A DNA stretch of 64,000 bases from Pseudomonadota bacterium (GCA_023387735.1 JAEWHP010000033.1:1-64000); one strand, 5' to 3'; positions 8,591 to 18,022 are shown, counted from the first letter of the stretch. The notes: generated from the sequence alone by a model not told the origin. Made by a program: numbers and translations.

Positions 8591-9994
8591 TCATCCGATG
8601 GGCGGCCGCTGCGTATGCCAGTCCGTCGCCGACTGGAAGGCATGCCCGGCGCGTGCCAGCACGTCCTCGGAAAGATGGGGACCAACCAGTTGCACACTCA
8701 GCGGCATCCGGTCTGACGCCATCCCTGCCGGCAGCGTGATCGTCGGGCTTCCGCTGAAATCGAAGACGGCCGTGAAGCGCAGAATGCTCAACAGCACGCC
8801 AGGATCGGCACCGTATTCGCTCATCTTTGCAAGCGTCGGAATCTGCATGGGCATTGTCGGGACGAGCAACAAATCGACGTCCTCGAACAACGCCGCCAGG
8901 CTGCCGGAGAACTTCAGCCGCTCATGGTGAATGGCGGCGATCTCGACACCGCTCATCGACCTGCCCTGTTCGATCAATTGCGCGAGGTCCGGGCCGTATT
9001 CGGATTTGCGCGACGGATACGTTTCAAGATGAGCTTCGGCCGTCTCCACCGAGCACATCGGAATCCATTGGCTGACGAGCTTCTCATAGGATGGAAAGTT
9101 GACCTTGCGGATGTCGGCACCGAGTTCTGCGAGCGTGCGCTCTGCTTCCAGCAGGGCCGCCACGACCTGCCGGTCCACGCCTTCCTGTGTGTATTTGCGG
9201 TCCACGCCGATCCTGAGACCGCGTACGCCGTCGCCAATGCTCGCCAGATAATTCGGAACCGGAGCCCGCAAGGCCGTCGAGTCGCTCGCATCAGAGCCTG
9301 CGATGACGCCCAGCATCGCCGCGGCATCCCAGGCACTCCGACACATCGGCCCGACATGATCGAGCGAATCCGCCAGCGGGAAAACGCCGTAGCGGCTCAC
9401 CCGGCCCCATGTCGGCTTGATTCCGGTCAACCCGCAGGTCGCGGACGGAAACCGGATCGAACCGCCGGTGTCGCTGCCGATCGATCCGTAGCAGAGACCC
9501 GCCGAGGTCGCGACGCCGGACCCGCTCGAGGAGGAACCGACCCAGTAATCCTTGTTCCAGGGATTGAGCGGAGCCTGATCATCAGGATGATGGCTCGTAT
9601 ACGCCCCTTCTGTCATCTTGAGCTTGCCGAGCGTCACCGCGCCGGCGCGCTCCAGTCGGTCCACGACGGTCGCGTTGAACGGCGGCACGAACTTCGCGTG
9701 GATGGTCGTGCCGCCGGCGGTCGGGGCAAAGGTCGTGTAGCACAGGTCCTTCAGCCCGATCGGAATGCCATGAAGCGGCCCGCGCCAGATGCCCTTGGCG
9801 ATCTCGCCATCAAGCTTATTTGCTTGCGCCATGGCCCGCTCCGCCAGGACCACAGCATATCCGTGAAAATTTCCATCCAGCCTTTCGATGCGGCTCAGGA
9901 TCGCCTGAGTGACCTCCGAGCACCGCAACTCCTTGCGGCGATATAACTCGGAGAGCTCGGACATTGATTTGTAGTGCAGTTCATCTGCCGACAT
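8591..9994 (-). CDS. Amidase, amidase-signature family (last gene of the amide operon)
   Basis: A 467-aa cytosolic amidohydrolase. The Ser-cisSer-Lys triad is visible: K82 in HGIPIGLKDL, S155 in the SSSSGSG loop and nucleophile S179 in GSDTGGSIRFPS. The region after it (GIKPTWGRVSRYGVFPLADSLDHVGPM) is typical of the GatA/amidase family. It is a paralogue of the amidase at 16475-17881, which has the same motifs, and the two bracket the operon. The SDR gene ends 13 bases upstream, so co-transcription is likely. The transport genes and the AmiC/AmiR pair point to a small or aliphatic amide, or a related amide, as substrate. It is not GatA itself, because gatB and gatC are absent. Confidence 0.9.
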   Translation of the reverse strand: MSADELHYKSMSELSELYRRKELRCSEVTQAILSRIERLDGNFHGYAVVLAERAMAQANKLDGEIAKGIWRGPLHGIPIGLKDLCYTTFAPTAGGTTIHAKFVPPFNATVVDRLERAGAVTLGKLKMTEGAYTSHHPDDQAPLNPWNKDYWVGSSSSGSGVATSAGLCYGSIGSDTGGSIRFPSATCGLTGIKPTWGRVSRYGVFPLADSLDHVGPMCRSAWDAAAMLGVIAGSDASDSTALRAPVPNYLASIGDGVRGLRIGVDRKYTQEGVDRQVVAALLEAERTLAELGADIRKVNFPSYEKLVSQWIPMCSVETAEAHLETYPSRKSEYGPDLAQLIEQGRSMSGVEIAAIHHERLKFSGSLAALFEDVDLLLVPTMPMQIPTLAKMSEYGADPGVLLSILRFTAVFDFSGSPTITLPAGMASDRMPLSVQLVGPHLSEDVLARAGHAFQSATDWHTQRPPIG

Positions 9995-10007
9995 CTTGAC
10001 ACCACGC

Positions 10008-10775
10008 CTAGAACTGGACGCCGCGCGTCAGGGCGCCGTCGACGACGAGGTTTGTGCCCGTGATGAAGCTGGCGGCCCGGCTCGCCAGAAACACGGCGCC
10101 ATTCGCCATCTCCTGCGGCGTGCCCATGCGGCCGGTCGGATTGAGCGCCAGCGCGGTGTTGTACAGTTCGGGGTTGTTGTCCTTGATCATGTTCCAGACC
10201 CCACCTTCGAAGTAGGTGTTGCCCGGCGACACCGAATTGGCGCGGATGCCCTTGCTGGCCAATTGATAGGCCAGCCCTTGGGTATAATGGATGATTGCCG
10301 CCTTGAACGTGCCGTAGGGACCGCTTGCAAAATCGACCTCGCGTCCCGATACGCTGGAGATCGTTACGATCGCAGCAGCCTTGCTCTTCTCCAGATAGGG
10401 CATCGCGGCATTCACCAGCCGCACCGTCCCCATCATGTCAGTGGAGAATTCCTTTTCCCAGCTCTCCTCGTCCTGCCCGATCGACAGCGCGCTGACATTG
10501 GCGACGACGACATCGATGCCGCCAAGCTTCGTTGCCATATCGCCGACCCAGCCCTTCAGCGCTGCACCATTCGAAACGTCAACCACCCCACCATAGGCAG
10601 CGACGCCCTTTTCCTTGAGGGCCGCGACGGTGCTATCCACGTCCGCCTGATTGCGCGAGCAAATGCCGACATTGGCGCCTTCGGCGGCGAACGTCTCGGC
10701 GATCGCCCTGCCGATTCCCTTGGTGCTGCCGGTGACGAGAACCCTGGCTCCCTTGAGTCCCAGATCCATGTTCAT
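10008..10775 (-). CDS. Short-chain dehydrogenase/reductase
   Basis: A 255-aa classical SDR. It has the NAD(P)-binding motif TGSTKGIG (residues 15-22), the catalytic Ser in TISSVSG (about 140-141), Y154 and K158 in YGTFK, and the downstream SPGNTYFEGG loop. GGGAGGG lies just ahead of the ATG. It sits between the ABC ATPase gene (75 bases) and the distal amidase gene (13 bases), so it appears to be part of the amide operon. The name of its substrate cannot be read from the sequence; it could oxidise an alcohol released with the amide. Confidence 0.9.
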   Translation of the reverse strand: MNMDLGLKGARVLVTGSTKGIGRAIAETFAAEGANVGICSRNQADVDSTVAALKEKGVAAYGGVVDVSNGAALKGWVGDMATKLGGIDVVVANVSALSIGQDEESWEKEFSTDMMGTVRLVNAAMPYLEKSKAAAIVTISSVSGREVDFASGPYGTFKAAIIHYTQGLAYQLASKGIRANSVSPGNTYFEGGVWNMIKDNNPELYNTALALNPTGRMGTPQEMANGAVFLASRAASFITGTNLVVDGALTRGVQF

Positions 10776-10850
10776 TCCCTCCCTGGTGATCCGATCTTCA
10801 GCGATCGGCGCTTAGGTTCAACAACGTTGCACGTCAGGCGCGTGATCGCG

Positions 10851-11561
10851 TCACAGCAACAGTTGCGCACGAACGTTGTCTGCGGTGACGTCCTCCCCGG
10901 TCAACGACCGGGTGATCTTGCCTTTTTCCATGATGTAGCAACGCTGGGCGATCGCCATGATGGTATCTAGGTTCTGCTCGACGAAGACGATCGTCGTCCC
11001 GAGCTCGCTGCGGAACGACTTCAGCGCTTCGCAGATGTGCTGCACGATCGACGGCTGCACGCCCTCGGACGGTTCGTCGAGGATCATCAGGGTTGGATTG
11101 CCGATCAGCGCGCGGCCGATGGCCAGTTGCTGCTGCTCGCCCCCGGACATGGTGCCCGCGATCTGCCGCCGGCGCTCCCTGAGCCGCGGAAAATACTCGT
11201 AGACGAGTTCCGGCAGCTTCTTTCCCTTGGGTCCGCCGATGAGTTCGCCGACCTGCAGGTTCTCCTCGACACTCATCTGCGGAAACACATCCCGTCCCTG
11301 CGGGATGTAGCCGAAGCCGGCGCGCGCCCGGGCATCGGCCTGCAGCTGCGTCACATCGTGGTCCATGAAGGTGATCGTGCCTCGCCATGTATCGAGTAGA
11401 CCGATCAGGCACCGCATCAATGTCGACTTGCCCACGCCATTGCGGCCGATCACGCCGACGATCTCGCCGCGGGAGATCGACATGCTGACGCCCTGGAGGA
11501 TCGGCGTAGCGCCGTAGCCCGCCCAGAGCTCCGATACATCCAGGATCCGGTCAGTGGACAT
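10851..11561 (-). CDS. ABC transporter ATPase, LivF/UrtE type
   Basis: A 236-aa ATP-binding subunit of a branched-chain-amino-acid/urea/amide uptake (HAAT) transporter. It has Walker A GRNGVGKST, Q-loop YIPQGRDVF, signature MSGGEQQQLAI, Walker B LMILDEPSEG and the switch His replaced by Gln-type FVEQNL, as usual for LivF/UrtE. The start MSTDRIL at 11561 overlaps the end of the preceding ATPase gene by 11 bases, which implies translational coupling. The longer frame to 11630 would overlap more and is disfavoured. Confidence 0.9.
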   Translation of the reverse strand: MSTDRILDVSELWAGYGATPILQGVSMSISRGEIVGVIGRNGVGKSTLMRCLIGLLDTWRGTITFMDHDVTQLQADARARAGFGYIPQGRDVFPQMSVEENLQVGELIGGPKGKKLPELVYEYFPRLRERRRQIAGTMSGGEQQQLAIGRALIGNPTLMILDEPSEGVQPSIVQHICEALKSFRSELGTTIVFVEQNLDTIMAIAQRCYIMEKGKITRSLTGEDVTADNVRAQLLL

Positions 11562-12270
11562 GCGTCTTACCCAGGTAAATTTCGGCGACCTTCTCGTCCT
11601 GGATAATCGTCTCCAGATCACCTCGCGCAAAGATCTTGCCGAGATGCAGCACGGTTACGCGCTGGGCGATCTGGCGCACGAACGCCATGTCGTGCTCGAC
11701 GACCAGTACGGTCATGCCCTCGGCATTGAACGACTTGATGAGTTCGCCGGTCCTGAACGTCTCCTCTGGCGACATGCCGGCCGTCGGCTCGTCCAGCAGC
11801 AAGAGCTGCGGCTGCAGCGCGAGCGCCATTCCGATCTCGAGCCACTGCTGCTGGCCGTGCGAAAGCGCTCCGGCAAGCTTGCCGCTTTCCGGCGCCAAAT
11901 GCAGAAGCTTCAGCAGCCGATCTTCCTCGGCCTCGCGCTGGGCACCTGAAAAACGCGCCTGAAGCGCGATCTGGATGTTCTGCCGGACGGGCAACTCCTT
12001 GAACACGCTCGGCGCCTGCATCTTGATGCTCATGCCGCGCTGCACCCGCGAAAAGGGACGCTCTTCGGTGATATCCACGGTGTCGAACAGGATCGTGCCA
12101 TTGGTCGGTGGATAGAGCCCGACGATCAGCTTGAACAGCGTGCTCTTCCCTGCCCCGTTTGGGCCTATCAGGCAGTGGATCTCTCCGGCGTTGACGGTCA
12201 GGTCGACGTCGGAGACAGCCGTCAATCCGCCGAAGCGCTTCGTCACACCCTTCACATCGACAAGGGCCAT
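11551..12270 (-). CDS. ABC transporter ATPase, LivG/UrtD type
   Basis: The 239-aa second ATPase subunit. It has Walker A GPNGAGKST, Q-loop region SIKMQAPSVF, signature LSHGQQQWLEI, Walker B LLLLDEPTAGM and H-loop VVEHDMAF. The LSHGQ-QWLEIGM signature is the form I associate with UrtD of urea transporters rather than LivG, which supports a urea- or amide-like cargo. The gene follows the permease gene with a 2-base gap and overlaps the next ATPase gene. Confidence 0.9.
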   Translation of the reverse strand: MALVDVKGVTKRFGGLTAVSDVDLTVNAGEIHCLIGPNGAGKSTLFKLIVGLYPPTNGTILFDTVDITEERPFSRVQRGMSIKMQAPSVFKELPVRQNIQIALQARFSGAQREAEEDRLLKLLHLAPESGKLAGALSHGQQQWLEIGMALALQPQLLLLDEPTAGMSPEETFRTGELIKSFNAEGMTVLVVEHDMAFVRQIAQRVTVLHLGKIFARGDLETIIQDEKVAEIYLGKTHVH

Positions 12271-12272
12271 GG

Positions 12273-13343
12273 TCAGGTCTCATCCGTTTGCAGGCAGCTG
12301 GTATCTGGCAGCGAGGAGCTGGCGCTACGCTTACGCGCGTTCCAACGGTCCGCAACGAGCTTGCCGATGCCTAGCACAAAACCTTGCGGCGCCAGCATCA
12401 CGGTGGCCAGCAGCAACGCACCCATCAGCACCAGCGCCGCCTGCTGGCTGTAGACCGTGATGGTCTGGAAGCCGAACAGGAGAACAAACGACCCGACGAG
12501 CGTGGCCGTGAGATCGCTACGGCCCGAGAAGGCAACCCATACGATCGGCATGGCCGCCGCCGGCAGCCCGATGCTGGACGGGGTGATGAACTGCCCCCAG
12601 GATGTGTAAAGCGCGCCGCTGAGGCCCGCGAGGCCGCTTCCGATGACGAAAGTGAGCAATTGATATTTGCGGACGTCGTAGCCCAGCATCTCGGCGCGCT
12701 GCGGGTTTTCCCGCGTGGCGACGATCACGTTGCCGATGCGGGAATTCACCAACACACGCAGCGCCAGGTAAACGACCACGATGAGCGCCACCATGAAATA
12801 GTAGAGAGCGGAACCCTCGATGTAGTAATCGCCGATGGTAAGCGGGTCCATGCCCTTCATGCCGTTATAGCCGTTCAAACGCGCCGGGCCGATATGCCAT
12901 TCCGGTCCGGCGGTCTGTCCAAGGAAGAACGCAAGCACCAGCGTCGCCGACAGGGTCACGATACCGAAGAAGATGCCGTTGATGCCGCCCCAGATCATGA
13001 AGTAGCCGAGAATACCCGCCGCGATCATTGCGATGACGATCGACAGGACGAGGGCTATGATCGCCGTCGAACCGCCACCCATATTGATGGCCAGCACGCC
13101 GTAGGAGTAACCAGCGATGCCGAAAAAGAGCGTCTGTCCGAACGACAGCATGCCGCCATAGCCCCACATCAGACAGAGGCCGAGCGCCATGAAGATCCAG
13201 ATCAGAAAATACGAGAAGTTGCCAACGTCATATGAGTCCGCAAAGACCGGATAGATCAGGGCGACTGCCAGCACGACGAGAAAGCAGGACCAGAAAGTCC
13301 AGCCTCGTCCCAGGGTCTGCGAACCGTCAAGCAGCTTGAACAT
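12273..13343 (-). CDS. ABC transporter permease, LivM/UrtC type
   Basis: A 356-aa inner-membrane permease with about nine hydrophobic segments. The LivM/UrtC signature FMALGLCLMWGYGGMLSFGQ is near residue 50. The conserved cytosolic loop ATRENPQRAEMLGYDV contacts the ATPases. The ATG at 13343 has GGGAGAA six bases upstream; the GTG at 13355 does not. It ends 2 bases before the UrtD-type gene. It should pair with the other permease, whose gene is damaged. Confidence 0.9.
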   Translation of the reverse strand: MFKLLDGSQTLGRGWTFWSCFLVVLAVALIYPVFADSYDVGNFSYFLIWIFMALGLCLMWGYGGMLSFGQTLFFGIAGYSYGVLAINMGGGSTAIIALVLSIVIAMIAAGILGYFMIWGGINGIFFGIVTLSATLVLAFFLGQTAGPEWHIGPARLNGYNGMKGMDPLTIGDYYIEGSALYYFMVALIVVVYLALRVLVNSRIGNVIVATRENPQRAEMLGYDVRKYQLLTFVIGSGLAGLSGALYTSWGQFITPSSIGLPAAAMPIVWVAFSGRSDLTATLVGSFVLLFGFQTITVYSQQAALVLMGALLLATVMLAPQGFVLGIGKLVADRWNARKRSASSSLPDTSCLQTDET

Positions 13344-13355
13344 CAATTCTCCCAC

Positions 13356-14079
13356 TCAGCGTCCGCGTCGGACCAACACGCTGGAAATGCCCTCGGGCAG
13401 CACGCGTATGATCAGGATGACTGCAAACAGCATGCCGATCTGGCCGATGATCTGGCCATAGCTCGCATTCAGCGTCATTCGGATCATGGCCAGGAACACG
13501 GCGGCTGGCGCGGTCCCGAGCAGAACATTGGCACCGCCGACGACGACGGTGACGAAGCTCTCCACCACGAACGTGGCCCCCATCGTCGGGATCAATGTCA
13601 TTGTCGGGGCGTAAAGCGCGCCGCAAAGCCCGGCGAGACCGGCGCCGATGCCGAAACTGATCGAATAGATGCGTCCGGTACGCGCGCCCAACGCCCTGGC
13701 CATCGCGGCATTCTGCATCGTCGCGCGCGCCAACACGCCGAACCGGGTCTTCATGAACGTGATATAGAGACCGACCAGCACGGCAACCGCACATCCGAAC
13801 AGCACCAGGCGATTTGTAGAAGCGCCGCACGACGAGATATTCGACGGCTATGCCAATCAATCCTGCCGTCACCGCCGCAAGCGCCTGGGCTATCGCGAGC
13901 GGCACGCCGAGCTTCACCAGTCCAACGGTTACATAGGCGCCGCACATGATGAACTCGCCGTGCGCCATGTTGATGACGCCCATCATGCCGAACACAATGG
14001 CAAGGCCGGCCGCAGAAAGGATCAGAAAGGCGAAGACGTCGGCGAACTGATAGAAGATCGAAAATAGTTCAGCCAGCAT
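13356..14079 (-). pseudogene. ABC permease, LivH/UrtB type, disrupted by internal deletion and frameshift
   Basis: The first 91 residues from the ATG at 14079 (AGGAGG five bases upstream) are a normal LivH/UrtB N-terminus: VFGMMGVINMAHGEFIMCGAY and then EYLVVRRFYKS. The frame then changes at about 13805-13815. The rest is open in another frame as RLVLFGCAVAVLVGLY ... TRFGVLARATMQNAAMARALG ... VLVRRGR. Family members carry roughly 60 more residues between these points (after the RRFYKSP-like string), so both a deletion and a frame change are needed to explain the junction. N- and C-parts add up to about 240 residues against 290-300. The product should be non-functional unless this is an assembly fault. 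Confidence 0.85.
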
Positions 14080-14192
14080 CCGGGCCTCCTGCATCCGTCT
14101 CGGGACGCCGCAGCGTTGCGGCGCCCAGGCAATTCAACGCCATGACACGACTGGGCACGATTGCAGGAGCAAGATTCGTACCCATCGGTGCG

Positions 14193-15431
14193 TCACGACT
14201 TCTTGGGAAGATGGCTCGGCGTGTACTGATCCTTGTCATTCTTCTTGGTCAGGTCGCAACCGATCTCGCCGAGCCAGTACGGCTTGATCGTGCCGTAGTC
14301 CTTCTCGACCTTGACCTCGTGCTGGGGACCAACGGAGATCAGGCGCATGCGATGCGACGTGTGCTGGCTCTTCGGATCGATGCAGACCTGGCCCTCGGGC
14401 GCCTCAATGCAGGCTTCACCCGTCGCGATCACCTTGCGCATGTCCTCGAGCTTGATCGACTTCGCCTTCTCGACCAGCGCCTTGTACATGTAGAGCGCAT
14501 TGTAGGCGTTGTAGCCCATGTCGTTGATGTAGAGTTCGTCGGGGAACTTCGCCTTCCAGCGCTTCTTGAACTCGGTGGCTTCAGGCGTGTCGATCTCCTC
14601 GAACCAGTTCGCGGTCGCGTGCATGTTGTTGAGCGCCGGCGGCTTGAACCGCTTGTGCTCGAAGCCGAGCATGACCTTGATCGACGACCCCATCGGCAGG
14701 TTGAGCTTTGCAGCGGCGGCCTGTTCGAAGAACGAGTCCTGGGCGGCGCCGACATTGATCGTCAGGATCCAGTCCGGCTTTGCCTTCTGGATGTTCTGGA
14801 TCGTCTGCGCGAATTGCGAAACGCCGAGCGGGATGAACTCCTCGCCGACGACCTCGCCGCCGAGGTCCTTCATGATCTTGCGGTTCCACTCCGCCGAGAT
14901 CTGGCCGAAATTGTAGTCGGCTGCGATGACGTAAACCTTCTTGCCGAACTTTTCGACCATCCAGGGAATCAGCGTCGAGAACTGCTGCTCGGGCACCGCT
15001 CCCATGCTGACCATGCTGGCATCGCACACGCCGCCTTCATACTGGTTTGTATAGAAATACGGCGTACTGGTGCGGTTGATGATCGGCCGGATCGCCTCGC
15101 GCGAAGCCGACGTAATGCCGCCGATCAGCACGTCCACCTTGTCGCGGCCCAGCAGGCGTCGCGCAAATTCCTGATAGCGGGCGTTATCGCCCTGCGGATC
15201 GAGATGGATCAGCTCGATCTGCCGACCGAGAATGCCGCCCTTCTTGTTGATCTCCTCGACGGCAAGCTGCGAGCCGTGGAGTTTCGGCATGCCCATGAAG
15301 GCCAGATCGCCGGAAACGTCTTCGAGCAGGCCGATCTTCAGCGGAGGTTCGGCCGCACTGGCGGCACCGAACGCCGCCACCCCGAGCGCGGCGCCTAGCA
15401 ATGCAGTTCTGAGCAGATGTCTCGATTTCAT
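14193..15431 (-). CDS. Periplasmic substrate-binding protein of the amide/urea ABC transporter
   Basis: A 412-aa type I periplasmic-binding protein. It starts MKSRHLLRTALLG at 15431; a longer frame to 15605 runs back into the upstream gene and is rejected. The signal peptide ends in ASA-AEPPLKIG, followed by LLEDVSGDLAFMGMPKLHGSQLAVEEINKKGGILG, the usual N-terminal lobe of Leu/Ile/Val/urea/amide-binding proteins. It resembles AmiC and UrtA in the ITSASREAIRPI and YEGGVCDASMVSMG regions. It follows the formamidase gene by 32 bases and precedes the permeases. The cargo is probably a short amide or urea, by context. Confidence 0.9.
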   Translation of the reverse strand: MKSRHLLRTALLGAALGVAAFGAASAAEPPLKIGLLEDVSGDLAFMGMPKLHGSQLAVEEINKKGGILGRQIELIHLDPQGDNARYQEFARRLLGRDKVDVLIGGITSASREAIRPIINRTSTPYFYTNQYEGGVCDASMVSMGAVPEQQFSTLIPWMVEKFGKKVYVIAADYNFGQISAEWNRKIMKDLGGEVVGEEFIPLGVSQFAQTIQNIQKAKPDWILTINVGAAQDSFFEQAAAAKLNLPMGSSIKVMLGFEHKRFKPPALNNMHATANWFEEIDTPEATEFKKRWKAKFPDELYINDMGYNAYNALYMYKALVEKAKSIKLEDMRKVIATGEACIEAPEGQVCIDPKSQHTSHRMRLISVGPQHEVKVEKDYGTIKPYWLGEIGCDLTKKNDKDQYTPSHLPKKS

Positions 15432-15463
15432 ATGGATGTCCCTTTGTTGAAAGCCGGTGCAGT

Positions 15464-16459
15464 TCACGCCTTGAGATATTTTTTCAGTATCGAAGCGCCC
15501 ATCGTGTATTTCGGGTCGACCATGTTGCCGAGCCGCATGCGTCCGGCCTGGCTGAGCAGCATGTACGCGTCGATCTCGTCGAAGCCGTAGTCGGCGCTCA
15601 TCCATCGCGTCAGTTCGCGATAGGCGATGCGCGCGGCGTCCTCGAGTGGACGGGCGCTGCCGATGGTCATGATGAAGTCGCGGGTCTCCAGTCGCGGCCA
15701 GGCAAAGCTCCAGTTCTTGATCAGGTCGACCTGGAGGGTGACCGTCGCGCGCTGCTCAAGCGCAACGCCGGAGAGTTCGCCATCCCCCTGCGTTGCGTGG
15801 CAGTCGCCGACGTAAAGCATTCCCGCCTCGGTATGAACCGGCAAATAGAGAATGGCGCCGGGCGCGACGTCCGGCAGGTCCATGTTGCCGCCGTGATAGT
15901 CCGGCTGCAGCGAGGAAATCGCCTCGATCTCGGGCGACACGCCGATCGTGCCGATGAAAGGCTCGTAAGGCAGCGTGATCTTGTCGTTCCATTTCACGCC
16001 GTTCCTGTCGACATGCAGCTTCTTGACGCGCTCGGGCAGCGGCGGATTCAGCAGCGCTGTGGAACTGGTGCCGACGAGCCCGCCGAATTCGGGGATGATG
16101 CAGGTGGTTCCCGCCGGCTGCTCGCCTCGCGTCTCGACGTCGATGATATGGACCGCGAGACAGTCGCCCTTCTTGGCGCCCTTGACCGCGATCGGACCGC
16201 ATTGCGGGTTGAGATATGGAAAGTTCAGCTTCGCGGTCGGGCTATCGCTCTCGCTGGAGAGCGCGCCCCCAAAAGCGTCTTCGGTCTCGACCACGACGAC
16301 CCCGCCGGGATCGATCGACAGCGTGGGCTTCGCATAGGGCCCGTAGACGTAATGAAAGTTGCCCTGCTTCTCGATTGTCAGGCTATGGCGAGCGCCCGCC
16401 GCGCCATTGGCGACGGCCCGCTTCGCCATGATGGAACTCTTCAGCCAATCTTCTGCCAT
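15464..16459 (-). CDS. fmdA: Acetamidase/formamidase
   Basis: A 331-aa FmdA/AmdA family amidohydrolase that splits formamide or acetamide into the acid and ammonia in the cytosol. Family strings include PTLSIDPGGVVVVETEDAFGG, YLNPQCGPIAVKGAKKGDCLAVHI, GTIGVSPE, HGGNMDLPDVAPGAILYLPV, GDCHATQGDGELSGVALE and LTRWMSADYGF. GGAGG lies seven bases before the ATG at 16459. It lies 15 bases after the amidase gene in the operon. A formamidase would yield formate, which is of interest given the formate-dehydrogenase-like gene at 20061-22385. Confidence 0.92.
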   Translation of the reverse strand: MAEDWLKSSIMAKRAVANGAAGARHSLTIEKQGNFHYVYGPYAKPTLSIDPGGVVVVETEDAFGGALSSESDSPTAKLNFPYLNPQCGPIAVKGAKKGDCLAVHIIDVETRGEQPAGTTCIIPEFGGLVGTSSTALLNPPLPERVKKLHVDRNGVKWNDKITLPYEPFIGTIGVSPEIEAISSLQPDYHGGNMDLPDVAPGAILYLPVHTEAGMLYVGDCHATQGDGELSGVALEQRATVTLQVDLIKNWSFAWPRLETRDFIMTIGSARPLEDAARIAYRELTRWMSADYGFDEIDAYMLLSQAGRMRLGNMVDPKYTMGASILKKYLKA

Positions 16460-16474
16460 GGGGAGTTCCTCCGA

Positions 16475-17881
16475 TCAGAGAGCGGGATGACGCGTGTGCC
16501 AGTCGGTGATGCGTTGGAACGCGTCGCCGGCACGGACGAGCGCCGCTTCGTCGAAGTGGCGACCAACGAATTGAAGGGCGACGGGACCGCCGTTCGGGGC
16601 GAAACCGGCCGGAAGCGTAATGGTCGGGCTTCCCGTCATGTCGAACGGACAGGTGAAGCGCAGCAACCCGGCAATCAGCGAGGCGTCCTCGCCGAGTGCG
16701 GCCATCTTGGCCAGCGTCGGCGCCGCAAACGCCTGGGCCGGCACGGCAATGAGATCGACCGGCTCGAACAGCAGCCGCACCGCGCCGCGAAACGCCTCGC
16801 GCCGCAGCACGATCTTCTGATAATCGGTGCCGGATTGCGCGAGGCCAAGATCCAGCAGCCCCGCGAGCCCGGGGCCATACTCGTCCTTGCGCGAGGGATA
16901 GGTCGTCTCATGCGCGACCGCAGCCTCGATGCCGCAAAGCGGAAACCAGTCGTCGATGACGGCTTTGGGATCCGGGAAACTGATCTCGCTGATCTTCGCG
17001 CCGAGTTCCTCCGCAGCCCGCAGGCCTTCGTTGAAGGCCTTGGTTGCGGCTTCGTCCGTGCCCTCGCTGGTCCATCGCGGATCGACGCCGATCATGACGC
17101 CGCGCAAGTTGCCCGACAGGCCCGCGAGATAATCCGGCACGGGCAACGGCACCGATGTGGTATCCTTGGGGTCCTGGCCTGCGATTACGGCCAGCATGGC
17201 ACCGCAATCGACCGCGCTGCGCGCCATCGGCCCAATGTGATCCAGCGTTGCCGCGAGTTCGAACGCGCCGTAGCGGCTGACGCGTCCCCAGGTCGGCTTC
17301 AGCCCGGTGATACCGTTGGCCGCCGAAGGAAATCTGATCGATCCTCCGGTGTCGGTCCCAAGCGATCCGAAGCAAAGTCCCGCCGAAGTGGCTGAACCTG
17401 ACCCGCTCGACGACGCGCCAGGCCACAAATCTGCGTTCCACGGATTTTTCGGCGGATCGATCTTGGGATGGTGATCGGCGTAGGCGCCTTCGGTCTGCTG
17501 CAGCTTGCCGAGGATGATCGCGCCTGCATCCTTCAGTCGCGCGACGACGGTGGCATCCTCGCTCGGACGATAGTCCCGATGGATGGTCATCCCGTGCGCG
17601 GCCGGCGCGCCCTTGACCCAGCACAGGTCCTTGATCGCAATCGGCACGCCGTGCAACGGCCCCTTGACCTTGCCGGCCGCGATTTCCTTTTCGGCAGCGG
17701 CTGCCTCCGCAAGCGCGGCTTCGGTCATGACATACGCAAAACTCTTGAGCTTGCCATCCAGCCGCGCGATCCGGTCGAGCATCGCCCTTGTCACTTCGAC
17801 CGGGGAGAGCTTTTTCGCTTGTATCTGCTGCCCAACCTCAACCAGCCCGAGGTAACAAAGATCTGTCGTCGGCATTGCCAT
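16475..17881 (-). CDS. Amidase, amidase-signature family (first gene of the amide operon)
   Basis: A 468-aa amidohydrolase, paralogous to the one at 8591-9994. The catalytic Lys is in HGVPIAIKDL, the cis-Ser in the ASSSGSG loop and the nucleophile Ser in GTDTGGSIRFPS. The start MAMPTTDL at 17881 follows a GGGGG site by five bases; the longer frame to 17914 does not have one. It is the first gene behind the leader at 17882-18149, so amide hydrolysis and amide import would be induced together through antitermination. It belongs to the Ser-Ser-Lys amidase-signature family and is therefore unrelated to the nitrilase-type AmiE of Pseudomonas, although it is controlled by AmiC/AmiR homologues. Confidence 0.9.
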   Translation of the reverse strand: MAMPTTDLCYLGLVEVGQQIQAKKLSPVEVTRAMLDRIARLDGKLKSFAYVMTEAALAEAAAAEKEIAAGKVKGPLHGVPIAIKDLCWVKGAPAAHGMTIHRDYRPSEDATVVARLKDAGAIILGKLQQTEGAYADHHPKIDPPKNPWNADLWPGASSSGSGSATSAGLCFGSLGTDTGGSIRFPSAANGITGLKPTWGRVSRYGAFELAATLDHIGPMARSAVDCGAMLAVIAGQDPKDTTSVPLPVPDYLAGLSGNLRGVMIGVDPRWTSEGTDEAATKAFNEGLRAAEELGAKISEISFPDPKAVIDDWFPLCGIEAAVAHETTYPSRKDEYGPGLAGLLDLGLAQSGTDYQKIVLRREAFRGAVRLLFEPVDLIAVPAQAFAAPTLAKMAALGEDASLIAGLLRFTCPFDMTGSPTITLPAGFAPNGGPVALQFVGRHFDEAALVRAGDAFQRITDWHTRHPAL

Positions 17882-17983
17882 CCGGCCCCCATGTTCGTCG
17901 CATCTGACACGCATTCACGGCTGACCGCCGCACACGCGTCCCCGGCTTGGCGACACGGATGCATCGCCAACGTCTCTTGCGGC

Positions 17984-18022
17984 AAAAGAAAAAAGCCACC
18001 CGCCCCTCCCGAACGAGGTGAC
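17984..18022 (-). terminator. Leader terminator-like hairpin ahead of the amidase operon (candidate AmiR target)
   Basis: On the minus strand a GC stem (GTCACC..CG pairing with CG..GGTGGC, one bulge and one G-T pair) is followed at once by CTTTTTTCTTTT. It sits in the roughly 270-base untranslated leader of the amidase gene, about 100 bases before its ATG. AmiR of Pseudomonas prevents termination at such a site when amides are present. A further inverted repeat (GATCGGA with TCCGATC, 18092-18116) lies upstream in the leader. I could not find two perfect ANTAR hexaloops (A at 1, G at 4) by eye. Confidence 0.5.
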
